64,000 nucleotides of DNA, taken from NCBI GenBank assembly GCA_019752375.1, contig JAIEMG010000004.1, positions 1 through 64,000 on the forward strand, read 5' to 3'. The position numbers were made by a program, and so were the translations under genes. Below the pieces are notes generated by a model. It saw only the letters and a list, made by a program, of their open reading frames with translations. It searched no databases and was not told the DNA's origin. The number at the start of each line of letters is the position of its first letter. Positions within the stretch are counted from its first letter, which is position 1. Source of the stretch: Gemmataceae bacterium (GTDB lineage Bacteria > Planctomycetota > Planctomycetia > Gemmatales > Gemmataceae). This document shows, one piece after another, positions 16,945 through 26,067 of the stretch.

Positions 16945-18720
16945 TCACATCCGCTCGACCGTGCGAATGCCAAGCAGATCGAGGCTCTTCTGGATGATGC
17001 GTGCCGTCAGGTCGCACAGGAGTAAGCGACTCTGGCGCAGCGCGGGCGATTCGGCCTTGAGCACCGGACAGTTCTGGAAAAAGCCGCTATACGTCTTCGC
17101 CAGGTCCCAGAGGTACCCGGTGATGACGTGGGGCCGATAGTCCGTCGCCGCCGCTTCCAGGGCTTCGGGAAACCGCAGCAGTTGAATCGCAAGTGCACGC
17201 TCGTGTGGACTCTCCAGGGACGGGAGAGGGGGCCGTGCGCGAAGCGGTTCGACATCCTCGTCGCCTTTACGGAAGATACCGCGAGTTCGGACGTAAGCGT
17301 ACTGCATGTAGGTCGCAGTGTTGCCCTCGGTGGCGAGCATCTTGTCCCAGCTGAAGATGTAGTCCGAGTCACGGTTCTGCGACAGGTCGGCATATTTGAC
17401 TGCACCGAGTCCAACCGCCTCATAGATTTGGGTCAGTTCCTCGGCGGCCAGCGCGGGCACGTCTTCGCCGCGTTCCTGGCGTTCCTTTCGGGTCAATTCG
17501 TAGCGACGAGCCGCTTCTCGCACGCCTTCATCGAGTAACTCGCTTAACTCGATGGCACCGCCCTCGCGCGTCTTGATCGGCTTGCGATCGTTGCCAAGCA
17601 CCGAGCCGAACGAAACGTGCTCCAGGGCAACGTCCTGGTAGCCCCAGCGACGCGCGATCTCGAACAGGTTCTTGAAGTGCAATCCCTGCCGAAAATCGAC
17701 GACATAGAGCACGGTCTGCGGCTGCCATGTTTCCGCACGGTAGCGAATCGTCGCCAGGTCAGTGGTCGTGTAGGTGAAGGCGCCATCGCGTTTGCGGACC
17801 AGCGCCGGCGGCTCGCCTTCCTTGAGGAAGATGACGACCGCGCCTTCGCTATTCCGCGCGATACCCCGTTTCTCCAGGTCCGCCACGACGCTCGGCAGCT
17901 GCGGATTGTAGAAGCTCTCGCCGTGCGTGTGATCGAAGTGGATATCAAGACGTTTGTAGACCGTGTCGATCTCGGCCTGACACCAGGGCATCATCATCTG
18001 CCAGAGGCGCACGTTCTCCGCATCGCCCGCGTGGAGCTTGGCGGTCTCCTGCCGGCATGCTTCCGCGACAGGATTGACGGCATCTTCTGCGTCCTCATCA
18101 TCGCGCACGCTCATCAGCTGGCGGACGTGCACGTAGATCCGCAGCATCTCGCGCACGGGATCGGCCTTCAGCGCCGCTTCGTCGAGAAAGTTCTTGTAGC
18201 CGTACAGCAGGATGCCAAACTGCGTGCCCCAGTCGCCCAGGTGATTGTCCGTGATGACCTTGTGCCCCTGAAAGCGGAGCAATCTCGCCAGCGCATCGCC
18301 GATGATCGTGCTGCGCAGATGCCCGACGTGCATCGGTTTGGCGACATTCGGCGAACTGAAGTCGATGACGAACGTACGCGGCGTCTTCGGCGACTCCACG
18401 CCCAGGCGGGGATCACGGCCCAGTTCCTGCACCTGTTTCGCCAGCCAATCGCTGCGAAAGCGCAGGTTGATGAACCCCGGTCCGGCGATTTCCGGCGGGT
18501 CCAGAACATCGTCCAGTGGCAAGCGTTGCACAAGGTCCTGCGCGATGTCGCGCGGCTTCTTGCCGAGCGCCTTGCCCAGCGCCATGGCGCAATTGGCCTG
18601 GTAGTCGCCGAAGCGCGCGTCCTGCGCCGGTTTGATCATCGCCACGTAGGGCGTCGGGTCATCGACCAGGCCGGCCAGGGCCGTCTGGAAACGCTGCTGC
18701 AAGATATGGAGGAGGTTCAT
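16945..18720 (-). CDS. argS: Arginine--tRNA ligase
   Basis: A 591-residue class I aminoacyl-tRNA synthetase that charges tRNA-Arg. An N-terminal Add1 domain (~1-110) is followed by the catalytic core with SSPNVAKPMHVGHLRST, which contains the HIGH-type motif HVGH, then DNHLGDWGTQFGILL and TTDLATIRYR, both typical of ArgRS. The KMSKS region is the usual degenerate ArgRS form (NDRKPIKTREGG). The C-terminal all-alpha anticodon domain ends LDLLGIRTVERM, a standard ArgRS terminus. The ATG at 18720 (MNLLHIL) matches family length; the upstream 22 codons are excluded. It lies 77 nt after rsfS. Confidence 0.96.
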   Translation of the reverse strand: MNLLHILQQRFQTALAGLVDDPTPYVAMIKPAQDARFGDYQANCAMALGKALGKKPRDIAQDLVQRLPLDDVLDPPEIAGPGFINLRFRSDWLAKQVQELGRDPRLGVESPKTPRTFVIDFSSPNVAKPMHVGHLRSTIIGDALARLLRFQGHKVITDNHLGDWGTQFGILLYGYKNFLDEAALKADPVREMLRIYVHVRQLMSVRDDEDAEDAVNPVAEACRQETAKLHAGDAENVRLWQMMMPWCQAEIDTVYKRLDIHFDHTHGESFYNPQLPSVVADLEKRGIARNSEGAVVIFLKEGEPPALVRKRDGAFTYTTTDLATIRYRAETWQPQTVLYVVDFRQGLHFKNLFEIARRWGYQDVALEHVSFGSVLGNDRKPIKTREGGAIELSELLDEGVREAARRYELTRKERQERGEDVPALAAEELTQIYEAVGLGAVKYADLSQNRDSDYIFSWDKMLATEGNTATYMQYAYVRTRGIFRKGDEDVEPLRARPPLPSLESPHERALAIQLLRFPEALEAAATDYRPHVITGYLWDLAKTYSGFFQNCPVLKAESPALRQSRLLLCDLTARIIQKSLDLLGIRTVERM

Positions 18721-18797
18721 GGGTCCTTGAAAAAAAGCGCCGTCCCTGACCCGCGGGCAGTCGCCCGTGGGCTTGGTTCCATTCACTCCATTCGATC

Positions 18798-19187
18798 CTA
18801 GCCGCGTTCCCAGTCGAGCTTCGGGGCGTCGGCCCAGAGGTCTTCCAGGGCGTAGAAGGCGCGCGCCTCCTCATTGAAGACGTGGACCACCACGTCGCCG
18901 TAGTCCTGCACGACCCATTTGCTCGCTTCGTAACCTTCGATGCCCAGGCGGGTGTCCCCTTCGGCGTGAAGGGCGGCATCAATTTCCTCAGCGATGGTGT
19001 GAATCTGGCGCCGGCTGCTGCCGGTGGCCAGCACGAAGAAGTCGTAGAGCACGGTCACTTTGCGCATGTCGAGCACGACGATGTCGCGCCCTTTGTTCTC
19101 CGCGGCCACGCGGGCACACAGGAACGCTCGCTCGAGCCCGCTCTCCATGCGCAGCGTTGGCTCGCCTCTCGCTGTTGCGATTCTCAA
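18798..19187 (-). CDS. rsfS: Ribosomal silencing factor RsfS
   Basis: A 129-residue protein of the RsfS/Iojap family, which binds ribosomal protein uL14 and blocks subunit joining during starvation. Family blocks are clear: DIVVLDMRKVTVLYDFFVLATGSSRRQ, then EGYEASKWVVQDYGDVVVHVF and a C-terminal YALEDLWADAP. No ATG suits the start. A TTG at 19187 is preceded by AAAAGGAGG at ideal spacing, whereas a GTG at 19235 has no site and the ATG at 19148 lies inside the helix preceding the core. The gene leads a minus-strand run with argS, a membrane protein and a kinase. Confidence 0.93.
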   Translation of the reverse strand: MRIATARGEPTLRMESGLERAFLCARVAAENKGRDIVVLDMRKVTVLYDFFVLATGSSRRQIHTIAEEIDAALHAEGDTRLGIEGYEASKWVVQDYGDVVVHVFNEEARAFYALEDLWADAPKLDWERG

Positions 19188-19751
19188 GAGACCTCCTTTT
19201 GCGGTTGGAAACCAGGCGGGGAGGTCGTTCGGCACGCGGCAAACGTAGCGAGATGAATTGCCGTGGGAACCACCTCCGGGCCGGGTCGCTGCCAGCCCCG
19301 TGACGCCAGTGTTTACGTTTCAACCCTGTGCCGCTTCAACCCCTTGGGGGCCAAAGCCCTCTTCCACTTCGTATCATCCTCCCGCGACCCGGAGCGGTCA
19401 AGCGTCCAGATTTCCGAACGCGTCGTTTCCCGCCCCGCCGACCGATACGTCGCCATTTACCCGGCCGAAGTGCAGACACGGAGAATGCCTTTGAGGTTCT
19501 CCATGACATCGGGTGACACCGAAGCTTTCATCTGCATTCTATGCGCCGGTGAAGGGGCACAACGGTGCGAAACGGGAAAACTGCGGGAAAAACGCGTGGT
19601 TGAGCCGGCTCAACTGCTCTGGCACCGCAATAACTCCGCCGCTATAGTCCCCGCCCGCTGGACGACGGTGCCGAGCATCGCCCCGTCCGCATGCGGTCGT
19701 TGATGGATGGTCATCCGTCAACTCTCCCATTTTTCGGAGCAGGGTGAGACC
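19188..19751. other. Divergent intergenic region with a small imperfect hairpin
   Basis: About 560 bp lie between rsfS (minus) and the acidic anchored protein (plus). I see no credible ORF. An imperfect dyad (arms 19699-19709 and 19712-19722, one wobble position) lies 29 bp before the downstream start and could be an operator or 5'-UTR hairpin. Promoters for both directions are expected here. Confidence 0.4.
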
Positions 19752-20774
19752 ATGCAAAAGCTGTTCTGGTTTGGCTCTCTGACGGCGATCACCGCAGCGG
19801 CCGTCGTCTACATGGCGGCGGACTACGCGGAACAGTATCCCGACTCCATGCCGGGACGCTGCTTCTACGCCGCCTACTCGATGGTGGAAGACTGCAACCC
19901 CATCTTCGGCGTCTGCCCGAAGGTCTGCGTGCGCGCTTGCCACGCGGTCAGCGATGCGGTTGCCTCCAAGAGCGAGACGCAACACGCGTCCCGCAGCTGC
20001 CCCGTGCCTCAGAAGCACGACATCCCCAGCCGGGCGCCGGTGGAGATCATTGATCTGTCCATGGTTGAATCGAAGTGGGAATCTGTCGGCGACCTGAACG
20101 CCCACGAGGGCGAAGAGAGTGCTCCCGAGTACTATCGCGGCATGCCGGTGACGGTGCCGCCGGGCGACTTCGAGGAGAGCGAGGACGTGCCTGCATCGAT
20201 GCCGCCGGCCGACGAACCGGAGGAGATTCCGGCCCCGTCCGAGTGTGTGGACGACGTGCCGACCATGGAAGACCTCATCCAGGAGTCGACCGAAACGGAG
20301 TGCAAGGAAGGCTGCAGCTGGTGGAATGCGTTCTTCGGCGGTTCGGACGAATGCGAGAAGGTCGTCACGCCGGAAGAAGTGCCGATGCCGACGGAAGCGC
20401 CCGTCGAAGAGTCCCAGGACCAGGCGGGCATGCCGCCCGATTGCCACGAAAACCCGCACCACCATCACGAGTACCAGGGTTGCCCGTACATGGGTGGCTG
20501 CCCCCGTTCCTGCCCCGTCGTTCCGGCGACGCCCGCGGAAGAAACTCCCAAGGTGAAGAAAAAGAAGGTCAAGGTCGTTCCGAAATCCGCCATGGAACAG
20601 CCGATCAAGCCGGTCCACTACGAAGAGGCGCAGGAAATCCAACCGAGCCTGGTCAACCCCGAGGAATACGATCGCACCAAGGGCGAGTCCCTGCCGATGG
20701 AGCCTTCCATTGATACGATGGAATTCCGCTCCAGCGACGCCCACAAGGGCGAGTTCGATCCGAAGCCGTACTGA
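19752..20774 (+). CDS. Membrane-anchored acidic Cys-rich protein, unknown function
   Basis: A 340-residue protein with one hydrophobic N-terminal segment (FWFGSLTAITAAAVVYMAA, residues ~5-23) that can act as an uncleaved anchor. A Cys-containing stretch follows (GRCFYAAY, VCPKVCVRACH), then a long acidic and proline-rich linker at ~100-250, a His cluster (NPHHHHEYQGCPYMGGCP at ~237-254), a basic patch KVKKKKVKVV and an acidic C-terminus. Composition suggests an extended envelope protein, perhaps metal binding through Cys and His; this is inference only. The ATG at 19752 precedes the anchor, with AGGGTGA upstream. It is followed by the hairpin at 20800. Confidence 0.65.
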   Translation: MQKLFWFGSLTAITAAAVVYMAADYAEQYPDSMPGRCFYAAYSMVEDCNPIFGVCPKVCVRACHAVSDAVASKSETQHASRSCPVPQKHDIPSRAPVEIIDLSMVESKWESVGDLNAHEGEESAPEYYRGMPVTVPPGDFEESEDVPASMPPADEPEEIPAPSECVDDVPTMEDLIQESTETECKEGCSWWNAFFGGSDECEKVVTPEEVPMPTEAPVEESQDQAGMPPDCHENPHHHHEYQGCPYMGGCPRSCPVVPATPAEETPKVKKKKVKVVPKSAMEQPIKPVHYEEAQEIQPSLVNPEEYDRTKGESLPMEPSIDTMEFRSSDAHKGEFDPKPY

Positions 20775-20799
20775 AATCTGCCGCTGATTGTTCGTTCGT

Positions 20800-20850
20800 A
20801 GCTCCGCCTTGAGGCGGTCTTCTGGCAGAAGACCGCCTCAAGGCGGAGCT
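20800..20850. repeat. Long perfect hairpin (25-bp arms, 1-nt loop), possible terminator
   Basis: The arms 20800-20824 and 20826-20850 are perfect reverse complements around G20825, and the right arm is followed by TTT. It begins 26 bp after the preceding stop codon, so it may terminate transcription. The same design and a related core (GTAG-TCCG-CTT-AGGCGGT) recur at 42792-42868, showing a repeat family rather than a unique terminator. Confidence 0.85.
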
Positions 20851-20872
20851 TTTGTCCATGCGCGAACCTGGC

Positions 20873-20941
20873 CAGACAGAAATGTCCGGTCCACATGCCC
20901 GCCGTCAACGCTCACTACTGTGGCACGGACATTTCTGTCTG
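20873..20941. repeat. Inverted repeat with 16-bp arms
   Basis: The arms CAGACAGAAATGTCCG (20873-20888) and its exact reverse complement (20926-20941) flank a 37-bp spacer. A partial further copy of the arm (GGACAGAAATGT) occurs near 21073. The element is part of a cluster of dyad elements filling 20800-21085. Confidence 0.75.
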
Positions 20942-20985
20942 TGCGCGATGCTATACTGCACGCAGGCCATATTGAGACCTCGTAA

Positions 20986-21037
20986 GGTGGGCCAGACACT
21001 CTTGTCTGGCCGGCCAGACAAGAGTGTCTGGCCCACC
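20986..21037. repeat. Perfect 52-bp palindrome
   Basis: Positions 20986-21011 and 21012-21037 are exact reverse complements with no spacer. The core is GCCAGACACTCTTGTCTGGC and its complement. Such a palindrome can extrude a cruciform; it is REP/MITE-like and lies in the gene-free stretch before the HzsA-like gene. Confidence 0.85.
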
Positions 21038-21232
21038 CAACACAGCCATTCTCTACCGCGCGAAGTATAGTCGGACAGAAATGTTCCTTCCGCCCCTCGG
21101 ACCACCTTCCGCTCATGGCCTTTTGTACACTAATCGGCGCGACTTTTCGCGCCGATTCGGCATTTGCCCGTTTTGCCATCTGCACTATAAGGTCGAAAGC
21201 CCGCAAACCCTCCTTCTCCGGGAGCCACTCCC

Positions 21233-24200
21233 ATGCAACCCACCACTCGCAGACTGCTCGCCGCCCTCTCCCTCCTCGCGGTCGCCGTCGTCTCCGCCAC
21301 CGTGCTGAGCTACCAGGCCCCCGCGGCCGAGAAAGTCGATACCAAGAAGCAGTTTCTCGAACCCATCAACGTCGAGCCGCCGCATATCTCCAAGGACAAG
21401 GCGGTGAAATACAATTACGACATCGTCTACGTCCGCGCCCCGCGCAAGGGCGACAAGGGCCGCACCACTTGGGCCGATATCGCCCACCCGGCACTGACCG
21501 AACCGAACGCCGACCTGATGCTGCTCAAGCCCGACGGGACCGAAGAAGTGCTGGTCAAGGGCGGCGAGGATGGCGCCATCGTCGACCCGTTCGTCAGCCT
21601 CGACGGCGAATGGGTCTTCTACTCGCACATCCAGGGGCTCAAGGGCACCAGCCAGCATGGTCAGTCGCCGTTCAAGGGCGCCGACATCTACAAGCTGCAC
21701 GTGAAGACGAAGAAGCTGGTGCGGCTGACCAACCAGGAATGGACGCCAAACACGGGTGCAGCCCACTGGTCCAGCGACTTCCGCACGCCGGAGAAGGATC
21801 GCAACCACTTCACCTACGGCGTCCTGAACATGGGGCCGTGCCCGCTGCCCGGCGGCAGGCTGGTCTTTGTCTCGAACCGCAACGGCTTCCGGGCGCCGAA
21901 GCACCCTTCGCCGTGCTTGCAGCTGTTCGTGATGGACGACGACGGCAGCAATGTCGAGTGCATCGGCCACCTGAACCTCGGCATGGCGCTGCACCCCGTC
22001 GTGCTGACCGATGGCCGCATCATGTTCAGCTCGCTCGAATCGCAAGGACTGCGCAGCGGAATTCTCTGGGGACTGTGGTCCATCCATCCGGACGGCACCA
22101 ACTGGGGGCCGATGATCTCCGCACTGCTGCCCGGCGAAGGGGCGCCGAACGCCTTCCACTTCCAGACGCAGCTGAGCGACGGCTCGATCGTCGCGGAGGA
22201 ATACTACAACCAGAACAACAGCGGCTTCGGCACCTACCTGAAGCTGCCGCCCACGCCCGCGGATGGTTACGCTCCCTTCGGACCGGGCTACATGAACGAT
22301 CCGCGTAATCCGCCGCTGCGGAATGGCCGTTTCGACAATGGACTCGGCCAGTATCGGCGGCTGCCCTTCAGCCCGTATGGCATCGAAGCCCTGACGCGTT
22401 TCGCGCCGGCCGACGACCGTCCTTCGGGAACGTCGATTCGCAACAAGAAAGACTCGCCGGCGGTCGGCAAGTTCACGCATCCATCCGGAGCGCCCGATAA
22501 CCACCTGCTGACCTGCTATTCGCCCGGCCCGGCCAACCACCAGTACAACCACTTCCCGATGGTCGATGGCGGCATCTACCTCATCAAGGACGGCAAGCCA
22601 ATCGACGAGCCCGGCGAGATGCTGCTCATCAAGAATGATCCGAATTACAACGAGATGTGGCCGCGTGCCCTGGTCGCTTACAAGCGCATCTACGGCACGG
22701 CCGAGCCGAAGACGATTGCACCGGTCAAGAACGACGGCAGCCTGTCGCCGCACCTTCCCGAAGGCACGCCCTTCGGCCTGGTCGGCACGTCGAGCCTGTA
22801 CAAGCGCGAGAGCTATCCCAATGGCGTGGTGCCCGAAGGCAAGGTGTCGTCGACCTACGCTGGCGGCGCCGATTCGCGCGGCTTCCGCGGACTGGATCCG
22901 TTCAACACGTCGGAGAACGGCGCCTCGCTCAACTGGGTCAATCAGGGCAGCGATGCAGGGCTCTACAGCAACGACGAGATTCACGCCATTCGCATTCTCG
23001 TCATGGAAGGCGCCACCGATCGCCGGGGTGGACCCAAGGCAGGACGCCTCTTCTACAACCACGCCCACGAACGCCTGCGCATCCTGGGTGAGGTTCCGGT
23101 CCGTAAGTTCCAGAGCGACAAGCAGCCGATTGACACCGACGGCAATCCCGACACCAGCTTCCTCCTCAAGATGCCGGCCGACGTGGCCTTCACGTTCCAG
23201 ACGCTGGACAAGGACGGCATGGTGCTGAACATGGCACAGACCTGGCATCAGCTCCGTCCCGGCGAGATCCGCAACGATTGCGGCGGTTGCCATGCCCACA
23301 GCCAGAAGCCGGCGCTCTTCAAGGACACCGCGGCCGCCAAGGCGGACTATCCGGTGCTCGACCTGTCCAGGCAGACGCCGCTGTTGACGACGAAGAAGGC
23401 CGACCAGTCCGGCAAGAAGTGGGATGCCAAGGACGAGACGGGCCTGCGCTTCGAGAAGGGCGTCAAGAACGTCGAATTCTATCGCGACGTCAAGCCGATC
23501 CTGGATCGCAGCTGCGTCGCCTGCCACACGCAGAAGTCCGACAAGCCGGCCGGCAACCTGGTGCTCGACGACGACAAGGAAACGAACATCAGCTACGTTG
23601 GCAAGGTCTCCGGCACCTACTTTCGTCTGGCAGCCGACCAGCAGGCGAAGTTCGGTTACAAGCCAGTGATCCACAACGGGCACTGGCGGCAGACCAACGC
23701 GTCACGCTACATCCGCATGTTCCAGTCGCGCCGCAGCCTGCTGACGTGGAAGATCCTTGGCCGGCGCACCGATGGCTGGCAGAACGAGGACTTCCCGCAC
23801 GAGACGATTCCCGGCGACGCCAACAGCCTACAGCAGAACGGCCAGCCGGTCGCCAACACGCACGCCAACCAGAACCGTTCGCACCTGATCTACAACGGCA
23901 ACCCGATGCCGCCCGCAGAAGCCGTCGCCGGCACCTACGTCGGACCAGATGGCGCGAAGATCAAGGTCGAGCCGCTTTCCGACGAGGACAAGCGCACCAT
24001 CATCCGCTGGATCGACCTGGGCTGCCCGATCGACCTGGATTTTGCCAGCGCAAAGCCGCAAGCAGCAGGCTATGGCTGGATGCTGGACGATCAACGCCCG
24101 ACGCTGACGCTGACCGAACCGAAAGCCGGCGGCAACGAGACTCTATCGCGGATCCTCCTCGGCATGTACGATTATGCCGGCCTCGACGAGAGCAGCCTGC

Positions 24201-24412
24201 AAGTGGTCGCCGACTTCGCCGTCGACGGCGTGCCGGCTGGGCAGAACCTGGCCGCGAAGTTCAAACCGAAGAGCAACGGCGTCCTGGAGCTGAAACTCGC
24301 GTCGCCGCTCGACTCGCTGGCCAAAGGGAAGTTGACGGTTTCGGTCAAGGATAAACAGGGCAACTGGTCGCGCATCGAGCGGACCTTCAGCGTCGGCAGA
24401 CTGAAGAACTGA
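21233..24412 (+). CDS. Secreted HzsA-like WD40/PD40 protein with two CxxCH motifs
   Basis: A 1059-residue exported protein. The signal peptide is residues 1-32 (ending APAAE). Residues ~60-420 contain beta-propeller-like TolB/PD40 steps (DIYKLHVKTKKLVRLT, QLFVMDDDGSNVE, LWSIHPDGTNWG). A middle domain resembling the hydrazine synthase alpha-subunit family follows. Two cytochrome c heme-binding motifs are present, CGGCH at 683-687 and CVACH at 761-765, and the C-terminal ~100 residues form a beta-rich domain. Planctomycetes that do not make hydrazine also carry such proteins, so hydrazine synthesis should not be inferred; a periplasmic redox role is more likely. A DUF1501 gene follows 229 bp downstream, matching the pairing at 6.9-10.7 kb. 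Confidence 0.8.
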   Translation: MQPTTRRLLAALSLLAVAVVSATVLSYQAPAAEKVDTKKQFLEPINVEPPHISKDKAVKYNYDIVYVRAPRKGDKGRTTWADIAHPALTEPNADLMLLKPDGTEEVLVKGGEDGAIVDPFVSLDGEWVFYSHIQGLKGTSQHGQSPFKGADIYKLHVKTKKLVRLTNQEWTPNTGAAHWSSDFRTPEKDRNHFTYGVLNMGPCPLPGGRLVFVSNRNGFRAPKHPSPCLQLFVMDDDGSNVECIGHLNLGMALHPVVLTDGRIMFSSLESQGLRSGILWGLWSIHPDGTNWGPMISALLPGEGAPNAFHFQTQLSDGSIVAEEYYNQNNSGFGTYLKLPPTPADGYAPFGPGYMNDPRNPPLRNGRFDNGLGQYRRLPFSPYGIEALTRFAPADDRPSGTSIRNKKDSPAVGKFTHPSGAPDNHLLTCYSPGPANHQYNHFPMVDGGIYLIKDGKPIDEPGEMLLIKNDPNYNEMWPRALVAYKRIYGTAEPKTIAPVKNDGSLSPHLPEGTPFGLVGTSSLYKRESYPNGVVPEGKVSSTYAGGADSRGFRGLDPFNTSENGASLNWVNQGSDAGLYSNDEIHAIRILVMEGATDRRGGPKAGRLFYNHAHERLRILGEVPVRKFQSDKQPIDTDGNPDTSFLLKMPADVAFTFQTLDKDGMVLNMAQTWHQLRPGEIRNDCGGCHAHSQKPALFKDTAAAKADYPVLDLSRQTPLLTTKKADQSGKKWDAKDETGLRFEKGVKNVEFYRDVKPILDRSCVACHTQKSDKPAGNLVLDDDKETNISYVGKVSGTYFRLAADQQAKFGYKPVIHNGHWRQTNASRYIRMFQSRRSLLTWKILGRRTDGWQNEDFPHETIPGDANSLQQNGQPVANTHANQNRSHLIYNGNPMPPAEAVAGTYVGPDGAKIKVEPLSDEDKRTIIRWIDLGCPIDLDFASAKPQAAGYGWMLDDQRPTLTLTEPKAGGNETLSRILLGMYDYAGLDESSLQVVADFAVDGVPAGQNLAAKFKPKSNGVLELKLASPLDSLAKGKLTVSVKDKQGNWSRIERTFSVGRLKN

Positions 24413-24546
24413 ACCACGGATCACACGGATCACACGGATCACACGGATAAAAGGAATTCAGAGTTTTCCAACAATGCCACGGTGTTCACGGCAAAATCAC
24501 ACGCACTGCCTGGTCTTTTGACTTATCCGTGTGATCCGTGGTTCAG
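24409..24546. repeat. Inverted repeat with 22-bp arms plus tandem GGATCACAC units
   Basis: The left arm 24409-24430 and the right arm 24525-24546 are exact reverse complements. The left arm is extended by tandem 9-bp units (GGATCACAC three times, then GGAT). The left arm includes the TGA stop of the upstream gene. It is a small non-coding MITE-like element or a recombination scar between the HzsA-like and DUF1501 genes. Confidence 0.75.
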
Positions 24547-24641
24547 TTCTTCCCTTGCCTTTTGCGGGGCGAGGGAAGCTAAACGAGTAACGTCCCACCG
24601 CTTGAACCCTCACCCACCTTTGTTTCGGGGGTAGTCGAGTC

Positions 24642-25970
24642 ATGTTGAACATCAGCGGAACGAAGCAACGGCTCTGCAACGGTCTGTCGCGCCGCGATTT
24701 CCTCAAGGTCGGCGCCCTCGGCGTCGGCGGCTTCTCCCTGGCGAACTTGCTCCAGCTCAAGGCGCAAGGCGCTGTCCGGCCGGAGTCGTCCAGCAAGGCC
24801 ATCATCATGGTCTACCTGAACGGCGGCCCCAGCCACATGGACATGTACGACCTGAAGCCCGAAGCGCCGGTCGAGTACCGCGGCGAGTTCAAGCCGATCC
24901 ACACCAATGTGCCCGGCATGGACATCTGCGAGCTGTTTCCCCTGCAGGCGAAGATTGCCGACAAGATGGCGATCATTCGCAACATGAAGTTCCAGCAGCA
25001 GGGCCACACGTCGCCGGAACTTTACACCGGCTTCCTGAACGGCAATCGGCCGTCCATCGGCTCGGTCGTCAGCAAGCTGCGCGGCGATGCCGGCGTCCTG
25101 GGCACGCTGCCACCTTACGTGGCACTGGGCGACGCCAACCACGTCGGCAGCCCCGGCTTCCTCGGCACCGCCTATCAGCCGTTCCTGCCCGGTTCGCAGT
25201 CGGCCGCCAGCATGGGCATGCGGGCTGGCTTCACGATGGACCGCATCGGCGACCGCAAGACGCTGCTGAGCTCATTCGACACGCTGCACCGCGACATGGA
25301 CGACGGCCACGGCAGCCTGAAGGGCATGGACGCCTTCACCACCCAGGCGATGGAAATGATCACGACGACGAAGGCGCGCGACGCCTTCGACCTGACACGC
25401 GAGCCGCTCCGTGCCCGCGAGAAGTACGGCAAGCAGACCGAGTACCTGCTGGCCCGCCGCCTGGTGGAAGCCGGCGTCCCCGTGGTGACATTGACGCCGC
25501 AGAACCACGGCATCGACGAGAAGTCCAAGTGCAACGGCCAGTGGGACCATCACGATCACATCTTCAAGTGCCTGCGCATGGTCCTGCCGCAGCTCGATCA
25601 GTCCGTGTATGCCCTGGTGACCGACCTGTACGAACGCGGCCTGGACAAGGACGTGGCCGTGGTGATCTGGGGCGAGATGGGCCGCACGCCGCGTGTCGGC
25701 ACGCAACAAGGCACCAGCGGCGGCCGCGACCACTGGCCGCAATCCGGCTTCGCCCTGATGATCGGCGGCGGCCTGCCCATGGGCCAGGTCATCGGCGCCA
25801 CCGACCCCCGCGGTGAACGCCCCAAGGGCCACGGCTACACCCCGCAAAACGTCCTGGCCACCCTCTACGGCGTCCTCGGCATCGACGCCAGCCAGACAGC
25901 CCTGCCCGATCACATGGGGCGGCCGATCCATCTGCTCGAAGATCCGGAGAAGATCAAAGAGCTGGCGTAG
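24642..25970 (+). CDS. DUF1501 domain protein with Tat-like signal
   Basis: A 442-residue DUF1501 protein, a paralogue of the one at 9427. The N-terminus carries SRRDFLKVGALGVGG (residues 16-30), a twin-arginine-type export motif. Family blocks are MVYLNGGPSHMDMYDLKP, VPGMDICELFP, VTLTPQNHGID, WDHHDHIFKCLR, VIWGEMGRTPR and GRDHWPQSGFALMIGGG, with a final DHMGRPIHLL. The two-His WDHHDH block and GRDHW are usual for the family, which has a phosphatase/sulfatase fold; activity is unknown. The start is the ATG at 24642, 18 residues before the RR pair. It likely works with the preceding cytochrome-type protein. Confidence 0.88.
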   Translation: MLNISGTKQRLCNGLSRRDFLKVGALGVGGFSLANLLQLKAQGAVRPESSSKAIIMVYLNGGPSHMDMYDLKPEAPVEYRGEFKPIHTNVPGMDICELFPLQAKIADKMAIIRNMKFQQQGHTSPELYTGFLNGNRPSIGSVVSKLRGDAGVLGTLPPYVALGDANHVGSPGFLGTAYQPFLPGSQSAASMGMRAGFTMDRIGDRKTLLSSFDTLHRDMDDGHGSLKGMDAFTTQAMEMITTTKARDAFDLTREPLRAREKYGKQTEYLLARRLVEAGVPVVTLTPQNHGIDEKSKCNGQWDHHDHIFKCLRMVLPQLDQSVYALVTDLYERGLDKDVAVVIWGEMGRTPRVGTQQGTSGGRDHWPQSGFALMIGGGLPMGQVIGATDPRGERPKGHGYTPQNVLATLYGVLGIDASQTALPDHMGRPIHLLEDPEKIKELA

Positions 25971-26067
25971 TAGAATTGAAGCGGAGCTGAAGCTCGTCGC
26001 GCAGTCCCAAGTATTGAGGGGCTGCGCGACGAGCATTTTTTGCGCGGATGCGGTCGCGCCGTGATGA

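Larger units (their letters stand above)
20775..21232. other. Gene-free repeat cluster
   Basis: About 460 bp without a gene, holding the hairpin at 20800-20850, the inverted repeat at 20873-20941, the palindrome at 20986-21037 and a CGGACAGAAATGTTCC copy near 21073. The last ~150 bp should contain the promoter and leader for the downstream gene. Confidence 0.6.

Noticed and set aside
21185-23683. 832-residue minus-strand frame opposite the HzsA-like gene
   Set aside because: Antisense shadow: the plus strand has a signal peptide, propeller repeats and CxxCH motifs, the minus frame has none.
21233-24412. Hydrazine synthase (anammox) function
   Set aside because: Similarity to HzsA is at domain level and such proteins occur widely in non-anammox planctomycetes; the window has no other anammox gene.
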